Positions 17,600 to 26,316 of a DNA stretch of 64,000 bases are shown here, piece by piece. Both the position numbers and the translations under genes were made by a program. The notes under the pieces are model-generated. The model was not told where the DNA came from. It ran no database searches and worked only from the letters and a program-made list of their open reading frames with translations. Position 1 is the first letter of the stretch. Each line of letters begins with the position of its first letter. Source of the DNA: Actinokineospora iranica (GTDB lineage Bacteria; Actinomycetota; Actinomycetes; Mycobacteriales; Pseudonocardiaceae); the NCBI RefSeq assembly GCF_900101685.1, contig NZ_FMZZ01000020.1:1-64000 (forward strand), in the 5' to 3' direction.

Positions 17600-17612
17600 G
17601 CGCTGCTCCGGC

Positions 17613-17712
17613 GAGTTATCCACAGGCGCGGCGCATCCCCTTCCCCGCGCTGACCTGCGACGATAGGATGGAGCAGGGCACGGCCCCCAGGGCGGGTGGG
17701 GTTTGTTGTGGG
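17613..17712 (+). repeat. 100-bp intergenic element, copy A (family 2)
   Basis: The element opens with GAGTTATCCACAG, containing a perfect TTATCCACA at 17616, and continues with CTGACCTGCGACGATAG and GGCCCCCAGGGCGGGTGGGG, closing in TTTGTTGTGGG. The same 100-bp sequence recurs at 33974 (same strand) and 55762 (opposite strand). It lies between convergent genes and fills most of the 17600-17787 gap. Confidence 0.9.
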
Positions 17713-17787
17713 CCGGGGCGCGGGCTTTGTGACGGGCTCGGGCAGGTGGGGCGTCGGGCTTGGCGGCAGGTCGGCCCGGTGTGCGAT

Positions 17788-18837
17788 TCAGTTCTTGGTG
17801 CGCTTGTCCGGGGGCGGTAGCGGGGTGCCGTTGACCATCGTGGGGCCGCCTGCTTCCTGCCAGTCGAACGGCGGGGTTCCGCTGCTCTCCAGGTCGCCCT
17901 GCCAGCCGGGGTGGGCGGGGTCGGTTTGCTCGCGGCGGGCCAGTTCCTCCTGGAGTTGGCGCAGGAGGCCTAGTTCCTGGTCGTTGAGGGACTCGTCCGG
18001 CTGGGGCGCGGGCGCGTCGGGGGTCCAGGTGGGCGGCTGGGGGTCGGCGGTGGCGCTTTTGGAGTCGGCGGTGCGGCGTTTGGCGCGGGACGGCTTCGCG
18101 ACGGGGGCTGTCAGTTGCACCTCCGGTTTCGTCCCGGAGCCGGGTGGGGCGGGGGCGGGCGGGGGCATCGGCGGCGGCGACACGGGCGCGGGCTTCTTGC
18201 GGGAGACCGGGACTTCGGTCGCGTAGCGCATGGCCGTGTGGTGGTAGTCGGTCGGCTCCGCGCCGTCGCGGAGGACTTCGACGGAAGCCGTGATGCCCGC
18301 GCGGCGTAACGCGTGCTCGACCCGGTAGGCGGTGGCGGGGGCGGAGCCCGATGGGCCGACGCCGATGAGGACGACGCGGTGCGGGACCGCGCCGGTGGCG
18401 GCCCCGGACGGGGTCAGCCGCCAGACCGCCCACACCGCGCGGATGTCGGGGAGTGCGGCGATGACGCGGTCGGCTGCTTCCGCGATGCCCTGTTCCGCGC
18501 CGACGCCGTCGACCTTGCCGCCCGCGAAGCGGTGCGCGGTGACCAGGGACGGCTCGGCGACCGTGAGGCGCGCGACGACGGCCGGGTCGCAGTGGGCAGC
18601 GGCGAACAGGGCCAGCAGCTCGTCCCGCTCGGCCGCGCCGACGGCGACCGGGCCCGCGGCGAGGCAGCCCGCGATGAGTTCCAGCGCGCGGTCGACCTCG
18701 GCGGAGGCCACCAGTTCCCGCGCGTCGGCCAGCGCGTCGTCGTCCAAGCGGCCCGCGAGGGCGATCAGGAGGTCGTGCACCCGGACGGGCAACGCGACCC
18801 CGGACCAAGAACCCTTGCCTGCGGCGACCTGCGTCAC
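17788..18837 (-). CDS. Actinobacterial protein of unknown function with Pro-rich tail
   Basis: A 349-residue cytosolic protein that I do not recognise. The N-terminal part (about residues 15-70: VHDLLIALAGRLDDDALADARELVASAEVDRALELIAG) resembles the N terminus of the next protein upstream (HELLLRLAGRLSDRQLWRFRDWLSAG), so the two are distant tandem paralogues. The middle contains a mixed alpha/beta segment (about residues 110-190). From residue 210 on the chain is Pro/Ala/Lys-rich (VSPPPMPPPAPAPPGSG), ending with a small acidic, Gln-rich helix (ELGLLRQLQEELARREQ). The GTG start has GAGGGG upstream. It is the last gene of a four-gene minus-strand operon with RidA. Confidence 0.75.
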   Translation of the reverse strand: MTQVAAGKGSWSGVALPVRVHDLLIALAGRLDDDALADARELVASAEVDRALELIAGCLAAGPVAVGAAERDELLALFAAAHCDPAVVARLTVAEPSLVTAHRFAGGKVDGVGAEQGIAEAADRVIAALPDIRAVWAVWRLTPSGAATGAVPHRVVLIGVGPSGSAPATAYRVEHALRRAGITASVEVLRDGAEPTDYHHTAMRYATEVPVSRKKPAPVSPPPMPPPAPAPPGSGTKPEVQLTAPVAKPSRAKRRTADSKSATADPQPPTWTPDAPAPQPDESLNDQELGLLRQLQEELARREQTDPAHPGWQGDLESSGTPPFDWQEAGGPTMVNGTPLPPPDKRTKN

Positions 18838-18865
18838 GATCTGTTCCCCTCCCACTCGTCCAGCG

Positions 18866-19465
18866 CTAACTGGGAACCAGGTGGCCTTCGGCGACCAGCG
18901 GTTCCGAGGCCGCCAGCGCGGCCAGGTGATACCGCGGCAGGTCCATGCCCTGGGGCAGCACCTCGACCGCGGGCTCGTAGGTGCCCAGCGCCCGCAGCAC
19001 CCGCTGCAGCTCCCCCGTGAGCCGCGTGCCGTCACCGGTCACGGTGACCAGGACGACCCGGGCGACCGACCCGGCCGCCGCTCGGCGGCGCCAGCTCGAC
19101 CGCGCCTCGACCACCTCGGGCCGACCGCGCAGCAGCGCGCCGAGCACCACCGCGACCGAGTCGCCCAAGCTCACCCAGTCAGGTGACTCCGCGGAGAAGG
19201 TGTAGTCGAGTTCGGTGATTTCGTCCACCCACGGCAGGGCGTTGAGCCGTTCCGGGTCGGCTCCCGCGGGCAGCAGCGCGGACCCGAGCAGCCGCGATTC
19301 CGTGGGGGTGATGCCGACGCGTTCGCGCAAGAGGGTCAGCGGTAGGGCCCGAGCGACGGCGTCTACCGCGCCCGCGGAAAGCCAGTCGCGGAACCGCCAG
19401 AGCTGCCGGTCGCTGAGCCTTCCGGCGAGCCGGAGAAGCAGTTCGTGGGTCTCCTGGACACTCAC
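18866..19465 (-). CDS. Unknown protein, paralogue of its downstream neighbour
   Basis: A 199-residue protein of unknown function with no transmembrane segment. Residues 5-35 form a helical block related to the N terminus of the next gene in the operon. A short central region (LDYTFSAESPDWVSLGDSVAVVLGALLRGR) and a C-terminal beta-alpha unit (ARVVLVTVTGDGTRLTGELQRVLRALGTYEPAVEVLPQGMDLP) follow. The segment resembles the RVEHALRRAGITASVEVL part of the neighbour, so both proteins share a two-part architecture. The GTG start overlaps the RidA stop (GTGA) and has GGAGG upstream, indicating translational coupling. The function is open; conserved operon context with RidA is the only clue. Confidence 0.75.
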   Translation of the reverse strand: MSVQETHELLLRLAGRLSDRQLWRFRDWLSAGAVDAVARALPLTLLRERVGITPTESRLLGSALLPAGADPERLNALPWVDEITELDYTFSAESPDWVSLGDSVAVVLGALLRGRPEVVEARSSWRRRAAAGSVARVVLVTVTGDGTRLTGELQRVLRALGTYEPAVEVLPQGMDLPRYHLAALAASEPLVAEGHLVPS

Positions 19466-19920
19466 GACGAAACCTCCACCACCAGTTCGACCTCGACCGG
19501 GACACCCAGCGGCAGTTCGGCGACGCCGACCGCGGACCGGGCGTGCTTGCCCTGTTCGCCGAACACCTCGGCGAACAGGTCGGAGGCGCCGTTGAGCACG
19601 GCCGGTTGGCCGGTGAAGCCCTCCGCGGAGGCGACGAACCCCACCACCTTCACCACCCGGACGATCGCGTCGATGCCCACCAGGCCGTCGACGGCGGCGA
19701 GCGCGTTGAGCGCGCACACCCTGGCGAGCTTCTGCGCTTCCTCGGGGCTGATCTCGCTGCCCACCTTGCCGGTCGCCGCGACCGCGCCGTCGACCAGCGG
19801 GACCTGGCCCGCGGTGAAGACCAGCGAGCCGGTGCGCACGGCCGGGACGTAGGACCCGGCTGGCGTGGGGACGGGCGGAAGTTCGATGCCGAGTTCGACG
19901 AGCCGCTCTCGCCAGCCCAT
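19462..19920 (-). CDS. RidA/YjgF family protein
   Basis: A 152-residue RidA-superfamily (YjgF/YER057c/UK114) protein. Members hydrolyse reactive enamine/imine intermediates released by PLP enzymes. The conserved strand and helix GSLVFTAGQVPLVDG and the C-terminal VGVAELPLGVPVEVELVVEV are clear. The usual catalytic Arg position falls in HARSAVGVAELPLG, with Arg before SAVG as in the family. The ATG overlaps the stop of the DUF4177 gene (ATGA) and its own stop overlaps the next gene. It corresponds to Rv3678c in mycobacteria, where the same neighbour order is found. Confidence 0.9.
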   Translation of the reverse strand: MGWRERLVELGIELPPVPTPAGSYVPAVRTGSLVFTAGQVPLVDGAVAATGKVGSEISPEEAQKLARVCALNALAAVDGLVGIDAIVRVVKVVGFVASAEGFTGQPAVLNGASDLFAEVFGEQGKHARSAVGVAELPLGVPVEVELVVEVSS

Positions 19921-20078
19921 CAGGCCCCCTTGGGACGCTTGAGGTAGGCGACCATCTGCTCGCCGGTGGGCCCGGGCACCACCGAGACGAGTTCCCAGCC
20001 GTCCTCGCCCCACTGGTCGAGGATCTGCTTGGTCGCGTGGATCAGCAGCGGAACGGTGGCGTATTCCCACTTCGTCAT
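19920..20078 (-). CDS. DUF4177 small protein
   Basis: A 52-residue protein, MTKWEYATVPLL..., with the DUF4177 pattern: a first strand KWEYATVPL, then LDQWGEDGWELVSVVPG, and a final strand MVAYLKRP. The function is unknown. It is the first gene of the operon leading into RidA (4-bp overlap), matching the small Rv3678A gene in mycobacteria. It is divergent from the small membrane protein at 20128. Confidence 0.8.
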   Translation of the reverse strand: MTKWEYATVPLLIHATKQILDQWGEDGWELVSVVPGPTGEQMVAYLKRPKGA

Positions 20079-20127
20079 GAGCGGCAGCCTAGCCACTGAC
20101 CGGCGCGCCGGTGGGTACGGTGGCGAA

Positions 20128-20376
20128 GTGGAGACCTGGCGACTGATCGCGACCGCCCTGCTGGCCGCGGGCGGGCTGCTCCTGGTGCTGGTCACGATGG
20201 CCAAGGTGCGGGACCGGGTGTCCTCGGGCGGGCCGGTCGCGGTCGCCGGGGCGATCGCGTTCACGATCCTGGTGCTGCTGTGCCTGCTGACCGTGACCGT
20301 GCTGCCCGCGACGGTGGCGTGGGGCGCGGTGGTGGTCGTCGGCGCGACGGCCTCGGTGATGTTGCTCGCTGGCTGA
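20128..20376 (+). CDS. Small three-helix membrane protein
   Basis: An 82-residue hydrophobic protein starting VETWRLIATALLAAGGLLLVLVTM, with two further membrane helices (VAVAGAIAFTILVLLCLLTV and VAWGAVVVVGATASVMLLAG). There are no recognisable functional motifs. It starts at GTG and lies 46 bp before the first ArsA-like ATPase gene, so it could be co-transcribed with the ATPase pair, though no direct link can be claimed. Confidence 0.6.
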   Translation: METWRLIATALLAAGGLLLVLVTMAKVRDRVSSGGPVAVAGAIAFTILVLLCLLTVTVLPATVAWGAVVVVGATASVMLLAG

Positions 20377-20422
20377 GCCGGTCGGGCGGCGTGCGCGGCG
20401 ACGGGGCATTTACGCTGAAAGG

Positions 20423-21427
20423 GTGACCACCCCCGTCGTCGGTTGGACCGAGGAGATAGCCCGCGCGCGGCTGCATGTGGTGACCGGCAAAGGGGGCACG
20501 GGCAAGTCGACCGTCGCGGGGGCGCTCGCGCTGGCGCTGGCCACCGGCGGCAGGCGGGTCCTGCTGATCGAGGTCGAGGGCAGGCAGGGCATCGCGCAGC
20601 TTTTCGACACCCAGCCGCTGCCGTACTCCGAGGAGAAGGTGGCCTCGACCCCGGGTGGCGGCGAGGTCCGGGCGCTGCACATCGACGTCGAGGCGGCGCT
20701 GTTGGAGTACCTGGCGATGTTCTACAACCTGGGTTTCGCGGGCCGCACGCTGCGCAAGATGGGCGCGATCGAGTTCGCCACGACCCTCGCGCCCGGCCTG
20801 CGCGACGTGCTGCTCACCGGCAAGATCAAGGAGTGCGTCACGCGCACTGACGGCGCCGGTAGGCACGCCTACGACGCGGTAGTGGTCGACGCGCCGCCGA
20901 CCGGGCGGGTCGTGAAGTTCCTCGACGTCACCAAGGCCATGGCGGACCTGGCGAAGGTCGGGCCGATCAAGGGGCAGAGCGACGGCGTGGTGCGGCTGCT
21001 GCACTCCGGTGACACCGCCGTGCACCTGGTGACCCTGCTCGAAGAGATGCCGGTCCGCGAGACCATGGACGCTGTCGGCGAACTGGATGGCGCCGACCTG
21101 CGGCCGGGCGCGATCCTGCTGAACCGGGTCCGCCCGCCCCGGCTGCCCGCGCGGTCGGTCACCCCGGCCGCCGACGGCCGGGTCGACGCCACCCGGGTCC
21201 GCGACGGGCTGGCCGCGGCGGGGCTCGCGCTCTCCGCCGACGACGTGGACGGACTGGTCGAGGAGACCGTCGAGCACGCTGTCCGCGTGCAGGCGGAGCG
21301 ACGGGCCCGGGAGCAGCTCGCCGAGGTGGACCTGCCCGCCGTCGAACTGCCCGACCTGGTCGACGGCATCGACATCGGCGCGCTCTACGAGCTCGCCGAG
21401 TGCCTGGTGGACCAGGGGGTCCGGTAA
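20423..21427 (+). CDS. ArsA/GET3-like ATPase, first of pair (Rv3679-like)
   Basis: A 334-residue P-loop ATPase of the ArsA/GET3/MinD (SIMIBI) class. The deviant Walker A is [14 protein letters not shown], with the signature Lys two residues after the first Gly, and a switch segment [18 protein letters not shown] follows. It lacks the CxC metal site of arsenite pumps. In mycobacteria the corresponding Rv3679-Rv3680 proteins form a complex implicated in glycerol and nitric-oxide stress tolerance. It starts at GTG. Its stop is separated from the second ATPase by only 2 bp, so the two are presumably made in equal amounts as a heteromer. Confidence 0.88.
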   Translation: MTTPVVGWTEEIARARLHVVTGKGGTGKSTVAGALALALATGGRRVLLIEVEGRQGIAQLFDTQPLPYSEEKVASTPGGGEVRALHIDVEAALLEYLAMFYNLGFAGRTLRKMGAIEFATTLAPGLRDVLLTGKIKECVTRTDGAGRHAYDAVVVDAPPTGRVVKFLDVTKAMADLAKVGPIKGQSDGVVRLLHSGDTAVHLVTLLEEMPVRETMDAVGELDGADLRPGAILLNRVRPPRLPARSVTPAADGRVDATRVRDGLAAAGLALSADDVDGLVEETVEHAVRVQAERRAREQLAEVDLPAVELPDLVDGIDIGALYELAECLVDQGVR

Positions 21428-21429
21428 CC

Positions 21430-22545
21430 GTGCTTGACGTAGACGCGCTGATCGATGACCCCGAGACCCACGTGGTGGTGTGCTGCGGCTCCGGCGGGGT
21501 CGGCAAGACGACGACCGCCGCCGCTATCGCGCTGCGCGCCGCCGAGCGCGGACGCAAGACGGTGGTGCTGACCATCGACCCGGCCCGCAGGCTCGCGCAG
21601 GCCCTCGGCCTGGCGGAACTGGGCAACACGCCCCGGCAGATCACCGTGCCCGGGTTCGAGCCCAAGGGCGAGCTGAGCGCGATGATGCTCGACATGCGCC
21701 GCACGTTCGACGACATGGTGCTGGCGCACGCGGGTGAGAAACGCGCCCAGGAGGTGCTGGCCAACCCGTTCTACAAGACGATCTCGTCGTCGTTCTCCGG
21801 CACGCAGGAGTACATGGCGATGGAGAAGCTGGGGCAGCTCGCCGCCGAGGGCGCCTGGGACCTGATCGTGGTCGACACGCCGCCGTCGCGGTCGGCGCTA
21901 GACTTCCTCGACGCGCCGCAGCGGCTGTCCACCGCCCTGGACGGGCGCATGATCAAGCTGCTGACCGGCCCTGCGCGGGCGGGCAGCTGGGGCATCCGCA
22001 AGGTGGTGAGCGCGGGGTTCGGGCTGTTCGCCAAGGCCGTGTCGACCATCGTCGGCGGGCAGCTGCTCAGCGACGCGTCGGCGTTCGTGCAGGCCTTCGA
22101 CGGCATGTTCGGCGGGTTCCGCGAGCGCGCCCGCAAGACCTACGAGCTGCTGCGCTCCAGCGGCACGGCGTTCGTCGTGGTCGCCGCGCCGGAGCCGGAC
22201 GCGCTGCGCGAGGCGAGCTACTTCGTGGAGCGGCTCGACGCCGAGGCCATGCCGCTTGCCGGGCTCGTGGTCAACCGCACGCACCCCGTCCTGGCGAAGC
22301 TGTCCGCGGCGAAGGCCCTCACCGCCGCGGACAACCTCGACGCCAAGGGCGACGCGCCGCTGGCAGCGGCGGTGCTGCGGCTGCACGCCGACCGGGTCGC
22401 GCTGGCCCAGCGGGAGCGCAGGCTGATCACCCGGTTCACCAAGGCCCACCCGGGGGTGTCGCTGGCGCATGTGCCCGCCATGGCCGCCGACGTGCACGAC
22501 CTCGACGGCCTCCGGCAGATCGGCGACCGCCTGGCCGGGACATGA
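21430..22545 (+). CDS. ArsA/GET3-like ATPase, second of pair (Rv3680-like)
   Basis: A 371-residue ArsA-type ATPase with a canonical-looking P-loop [15 protein letters not shown], the A-loop [14 protein letters not shown] typical of ArsA/GET3, and [21 protein letters not shown] as switch II. The region [21 protein letters not shown] is characteristic of the bacterial anion-transporter-like ATPases. It starts at GTG two bases after the stop of its partner. The pair precedes whiB4, as in mycobacteria, with which it is convergent. Confidence 0.88.
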   Translation: MLDVDALIDDPETHVVVCCGSGGVGKTTTAAAIALRAAERGRKTVVLTIDPARRLAQALGLAELGNTPRQITVPGFEPKGELSAMMLDMRRTFDDMVLAHAGEKRAQEVLANPFYKTISSSFSGTQEYMAMEKLGQLAAEGAWDLIVVDTPPSRSALDFLDAPQRLSTALDGRMIKLLTGPARAGSWGIRKVVSAGFGLFAKAVSTIVGGQLLSDASAFVQAFDGMFGGFRERARKTYELLRSSGTAFVVVAAPEPDALREASYFVERLDAEAMPLAGLVVNRTHPVLAKLSAAKALTAADNLDAKGDAPLAAAVLRLHADRVALAQRERRLITRFTKAHPGVSLAHVPAMAADVHDLDGLRQIGDRLAGT

Positions 22546-22550
22546 CGACT

Positions 22551-22578
22551 ACCCGCTGCGGCCGGAGCCGCGGCGGGT
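22551..22578. terminator. Bidirectional terminator between ATPase pair and whiB4
   Basis: ACCCGCTGCGGC and GCCGCGGCGGGT form a 12-bp stem with one G-T pair and a 4-base loop, in the 50-bp gap between convergent genes. It can serve both transcripts. Confidence 0.6.
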
Positions 22579-22595
22579 AACCGTCCAACAAGCTC

Positions 22596-22907
22596 TTAGC
22601 CGACTCGGACGTCTTCGTCGTCGTAGCTGTGCCTGCGGCGGGCGTCGTCGAGGAGCTCACGCCAGGAAACCACTTCCGGCCTGCGGCGCAGCAGCGCCCG
22701 ACGCTCCCGCTCGGTCATCCCGCCCCACACACCGAACTCGATGCGGTTGTCCAGGGCCTCAGCCAGACACTCCGTGCGCACTGGGCACGCGATGCAGACC
22801 ATCTTGGCCTTGCGCTGCTCGGCTCCCCGGACGAAGAGCCCGTCGGGGTCCTCGTCGCGGCACGTCGCCCGCACACGCCAGTCGGCCTTCTGCTTTTCGA
22901 GATGCAT
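22596..22907 (-). CDS. whiB4: WhiB-family iron-sulfur regulator (WhiB4 type)
   Basis: A 103-residue Wbl protein. The four cluster-binding cysteines are C16, C38, C41 and C47 (C-X21-C-X2-C-X5-C), followed by the family turn FGVWGGMTERERRALLRRR and a basic C terminus for DNA binding. Wbl proteins coordinate a 4Fe-4S cluster and sense redox or NO; WhiB4 represses antioxidant genes in mycobacteria. The ATG at 22907 gives a normal length; a GTG three codons upstream is also possible. Genomic position between the ATPase pair and ponA2 matches whiB4 (Rv3681c). Confidence 0.92.
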   Translation of the reverse strand: MHLEKQKADWRVRATCRDEDPDGLFVRGAEQRKAKMVCIACPVRTECLAEALDNRIEFGVWGGMTERERRALLRRRPEVVSWRELLDDARRRHSYDDEDVRVG

Positions 22908-22942
22908 ATCCCCCACCCCTGTCGTCGTCGCGACCCAGAACC

Positions 22943-22960
22943 CGATACCCCCCGGTATCG
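22943..22960. promoter_or_regulatory. Inverted repeat upstream of whiB4
   Basis: CGATACC and GGTATCG are separated by four C bases, 36 bp upstream of the whiB4 start in the whiB4-ponA2 divergent region. It could be an operator or a hairpin in the whiB4 leader. The ponA2 side shows a possible -35 TTGACG at 23018. No further function can be assigned in this 240-bp gap. Confidence 0.4.
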
Positions 22961-23148
22961 AGTGCCTCCGAGCCCCACCGCGTGACCGGTGGCGCTGTTC
23001 GGCGCTGTCGTGAGACGTTGACGGACTTTAGTCGGTCACGGTTCCATAGAGAACACCGGGATAGGCACCCGTTACAGAATGTCAACGCACCGCGCCGGGG
23101 GATAGCGGCGGCGCTCGGCGGTGAACGGACCCGGTCACGCGTACGCTG

Positions 23149-25698
23149 GTGCACGTGCGTGTGGGAGACAGCCTGCTGAAACTACTCGGTCTCTGCCTGC
23201 TCGCCGGCGTGCTCGTCGCCGGTATGCTGTTCCCGATCGTGGGAGCGTTGGGGGTCGTGTCCAACCGGGCAAGTGACACGATCGACAGTGTCTCGGCCGA
23301 CCTTGTGGCGACCCCGCCGCCGCTGATCACGACGATCACCGACAGCGCGGGCACCCCGATCGCGTCCCTGTTCGACCAGTACCGGATTCCGGTCGCCCCC
23401 GAGCAGATCTCGGCGACGATGAAGGCAGCGCTGGTCTCGATCGAGGACCGCCGGTTCTACGAGCACCACGGCGTGGACTGGAAGGGGACCATCCGCGCCG
23501 CGATCTCCAACCAGTCCGGCGGCGACGTGCAGGGCGCCTCAACGCTGACCCAGCAGTACGTCAAGAACTACCTGATCAACGTGGTCAACCGGGACAACAA
23601 GACCGAGCAGTCCCGCGCCCAGGAGCAGACCATCGCCCGCAAGCTGCGCGAGGCGCGGATCGCGATCCAGCTAGAGCAGAAGATGGGCAAGGAAGAGATC
23701 CTCGCCGGGTACCTCAACGTGGTCGAGTTCGCCTACGAGGTCTACGGCATCGGGGCGGCGGCGAGCGCGTACTTCGGCACCACGCCGGACAAGCTCACCG
23801 TCGCGCAGTCGGCGCTGCTCGCGGGCGCGGTGAACAACCCCGTGCTCTACAACCCGTGGCGCAAGCCGACGGAGACGCTGCAGCGGCGCAACGTCGTCAT
23901 CGACAAGATGGTCGAGAACCAGAAGCTCTCACCGGACTTCGCGGAGGCGGCCAAGAGGGAGCCGTTGGGCGTGCTTCCCTCGCCTAAGAAGCCCGCGGCC
24001 AACTGCGTCGGAGCGGGCCCCGAGTACGGGTTCTACTGCCAGTACGTGTTCGAGTACCTGGAGAAGGTCGGGTTCACCGAGGACCAGATCAAGACCGGCG
24101 GCTACACCATCAAGACCAGCTTCGACGCCCGCGCCACCCAGCTCGCCAAGGCCGCAGCCGAGGCCGAGGTGCCCAAGCGGCAGCCCGGCATCGCGAACAC
24201 CATGGCCATCGTCGCCCCCGGCAAGGAGCGCCACCAGGTCCTCGCGCTGGTCGCCAACCGCGACTACGGCCTCGACGCCGCCGCGGGCCAGACCACCTAC
24301 GGCCTGCCGAGCCGGATCGCGAACAAGTTCGGCGCGGGCTCCATCTTCAAGATCTTCACTTCGGCCGCCTACCTGGAAAAGGGCGGCGGCATCATGAACC
24401 AGGTCGACGTGCCCGGCTCGTACACCTCGAACGTGTTCGTCGGCGGCGGTGACTCCTGCCCGCCCACCCCCAGGGGCGACGACTACAACACGCGGACCTA
24501 CTGCGTGAAGAACGCGAACAACAACTACCCGCCGAAGATGACGCTGCAAGACGCGTTGGCGACCTCCCCGAACACCGCGTTCGTGATCCTCGAAGAGCGC
24601 GTCGGGATGGGCCCGGTCGTCGACATGGCGAGCAGGCTCGGCCTCCGCGACACCATGTCCGCCAGCCTCGCCGGGGTCGACCCGAACCCCGAGCGCAAGG
24701 AAGAGCAGTACAACCGCAGCCAGGCCGACTACTTCAAGCCGACGGACAAGAGCCCCGGCAAGGCCTCGTTCACCCTCGGCCCCGGCCCGGTGAGCACCCT
24801 GGAGTTGGCTAACGTCGGCGCCACCATCATGAGCGGTGGCGTCTGGTGCCCACCGACGCCGCTGATCGAAATCCTTGATCGCAACGGCAAGAAGATCGAG
24901 GTCAACGAGCAGCCGTGCGAGCAGGCCGTCGCCGAGCCGCTGGCCAACACGCTGGCGATCGGCCTGTCCAAGGACGAGACCACCGGCACCGCGCGGGCCG
25001 CCGCCCAGGCCGTCGGCTGGAACCGGCCGATGATCGGCAAGACCGGCACCACGCAGGAGTACAAGTCCGCGGGCTTCCTCGGCGCCACCCCGCAGTACGC
25101 GGCGGCGGTGCTGACCTTCAACGACAGCCCCAAACCCCAGGGCATCTGCGACACCGACCCGCCCCGCCTCTGCGGCAGCGGCGGCAACATCTACGGCGGC
25201 AAGGTCCCCGCCCGCACCTGGTTTCAGACGATGTCGAAACTCCTGGAGGGCCAACCCCCGCTACCGCTGCCGCCACCCGACCCGCGCTACCTCGACGGCG
25301 GCCCGGAGATCAAGGTCCCGGACGTCATCGGCAAGAGCCAGGAAGAGGCGACCAGCATTCTGCAGCAGGCGGGCTACCAGGTCGTCGCCAAGGACCGCAA
25401 CGACGCCCGGCAGAAGGGCACCGTCGTCGGACAGTCCCCGCGCGGCGCCGCCCTGGCAGGCGAGACCATCACCATCCAGGTGAGCACCGGCTACGTGCCA
25501 CCCCCGCGCACCTCGGACGCCCCACCCCCGGCCAGCGAGTCGGCCCCACCACCAAGCGACGGCGGCGGCGGTGACAACGGCGGCGGCACCCCGCCAGCGG
25601 AAGACGAGAACCCCGGCAACGGGAACGGCAACGGCAACCCCGGCGGCACCTTCCCAGGCGGCGGCCCACCGATCACGATCGGCCCCATCCGCCCCTGA
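23149..25698 (+). CDS. ponA2: Bifunctional penicillin-binding protein (class A, PonA2 type) with PASTA domain
   Basis: An 849-residue class A PBP. One N-terminal transmembrane anchor is followed by the GT51 glycosyltransferase domain (about residues 60-240) with the catalytic EDRRFYEHHGVDW and QGASTLTQQYVKN. The transpeptidase domain (about 330-690) has the SxxK motif SIFK, SPN in ATSPNTAF and KTG in GKTGTTQEYKSAGF. One PASTA domain (about 725-785, KVPDVIGKSQEEATSILQQAGYQVV) precedes a Pro/Gly/Asn-rich tail. It polymerises and cross-links peptidoglycan outside the membrane. It starts at GTG; two further in-frame GTGs lie 2 and 4 codons later. The position next to whiB4 matches ponA2 (Rv3682). 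Confidence 0.95.
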   Translation: MHVRVGDSLLKLLGLCLLAGVLVAGMLFPIVGALGVVSNRASDTIDSVSADLVATPPPLITTITDSAGTPIASLFDQYRIPVAPEQISATMKAALVSIEDRRFYEHHGVDWKGTIRAAISNQSGGDVQGASTLTQQYVKNYLINVVNRDNKTEQSRAQEQTIARKLREARIAIQLEQKMGKEEILAGYLNVVEFAYEVYGIGAAASAYFGTTPDKLTVAQSALLAGAVNNPVLYNPWRKPTETLQRRNVVIDKMVENQKLSPDFAEAAKREPLGVLPSPKKPAANCVGAGPEYGFYCQYVFEYLEKVGFTEDQIKTGGYTIKTSFDARATQLAKAAAEAEVPKRQPGIANTMAIVAPGKERHQVLALVANRDYGLDAAAGQTTYGLPSRIANKFGAGSIFKIFTSAAYLEKGGGIMNQVDVPGSYTSNVFVGGGDSCPPTPRGDDYNTRTYCVKNANNNYPPKMTLQDALATSPNTAFVILEERVGMGPVVDMASRLGLRDTMSASLAGVDPNPERKEEQYNRSQADYFKPTDKSPGKASFTLGPGPVSTLELANVGATIMSGGVWCPPTPLIEILDRNGKKIEVNEQPCEQAVAEPLANTLAIGLSKDETTGTARAAAQAVGWNRPMIGKTGTTQEYKSAGFLGATPQYAAAVLTFNDSPKPQGICDTDPPRLCGSGGNIYGGKVPARTWFQTMSKLLEGQPPLPLPPPDPRYLDGGPEIKVPDVIGKSQEEATSILQQAGYQVVAKDRNDARQKGTVVGQSPRGAALAGETITIQVSTGYVPPPRTSDAPPPASESAPPPSDGGGGDNGGGTPPAEDENPGNGNGNGNPGGTFPGGGPPITIGPIRP

Positions 25699-25720
25699 CG
25701 GCCACCAGCGGCACGAAAGA

Positions 25721-25756
25721 AAAGGCTGGGCAGCGACCTGTCGCTGCCCAGCCTTT
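25721..25756 (+). terminator. Intrinsic terminator after ponA2
   Basis: A 16-bp perfect stem (AAAGGCTGGGCAGCGA and its complement) with loop CCTG, starting 23 bp after the ponA2 stop. Confidence 0.85.
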
Positions 25757-25884
25757 CCGCTGTCCGCCTGTTCTCCGAAACCCATCGGAGGACCGGCAAA
25801 TAACCACGGCCACACAATGGGAGCGCCTGCGCCGCTCGCCACCGACGACACTGCCCACCCACCAACCCGCCACCCGCACCCGAA

Positions 25885-26136
25885 GACGCCAGGTGCCCCC
25901 GATGGCGTGGAGCGGCAAACCCGCCTTCCTGCGAGCCGAGCCCGAAGCTGCCAGGCACTCGTCAGGTGAAGCGGCGAACCCGCCCCCCTGCCAGCCGGGC
26001 CCGAAGCCGCCAAGTGCCCGATGGGTGGAGCGGCGAACCCGCCCACCCGCCGACGAAACCTGCCCCTGCCAGGTGCTCGACCGGAGCAGGACAACGAACC
26101 CACCCTCCTGCCAGGCCGAACCCGCCCCTGCCAGGT
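25885..26136 (+). repeat. Degenerate tandem array of about 60-bp units leading into hairpin copy 2
   Basis: Four imperfect units follow the pattern GCCAGGTGCYCGATGG then GTGGAGCGGCGAACCCGCC and a tail ending CGGGCCCGAAGCC. The first bases of each unit are the same as the left end of the 148-bp element, so the array reads like decayed or partial copies of its terminus. No gene is supported in 25757-26316. Confidence 0.8.
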
Positions 26137-26284
26137 GCTCGATGGGGTGGAGTGGTTTCTTCGGGGGTGAAGGAAGATCGCCAAGCTGGCTCCGCACGTG
26201 TGCGGCCGAAGGCTTCCCACCCGTCTTTCACACGGCGATCTTCCTTCGTAGGGGCCCCGAGGAAACCACTCCACCCCATCGAGC
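26137..26284 (+). repeat. 148-bp hairpin element, copy 2 (family 1, variant b)
   Basis: The outer arms are the same as copy 1, but the inner stem reads GATCGCC pairing with GGCGATC instead of GATCCC/GGGATC, and the apical part is CCGCACGTGTGCGG with CGTGTG able to pair with CACACG. The core CCGAAGGCTTCCCACCCGTC is kept. It lies between convergent ponA2 and the YqeY gene, 32 bp from the stop of the latter. Confidence 0.95.
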
Positions 26285-26316
26285 AAACCCCACGAAAGCC
26301 CCGACGAGCCAAGCAC

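Noticed and set aside
25885..26284. CRISPR array
   Set aside because: Units are imperfect, there are no unique spacers of even length, and no cas genes are nearby; they match the ends of the 148-bp element instead.
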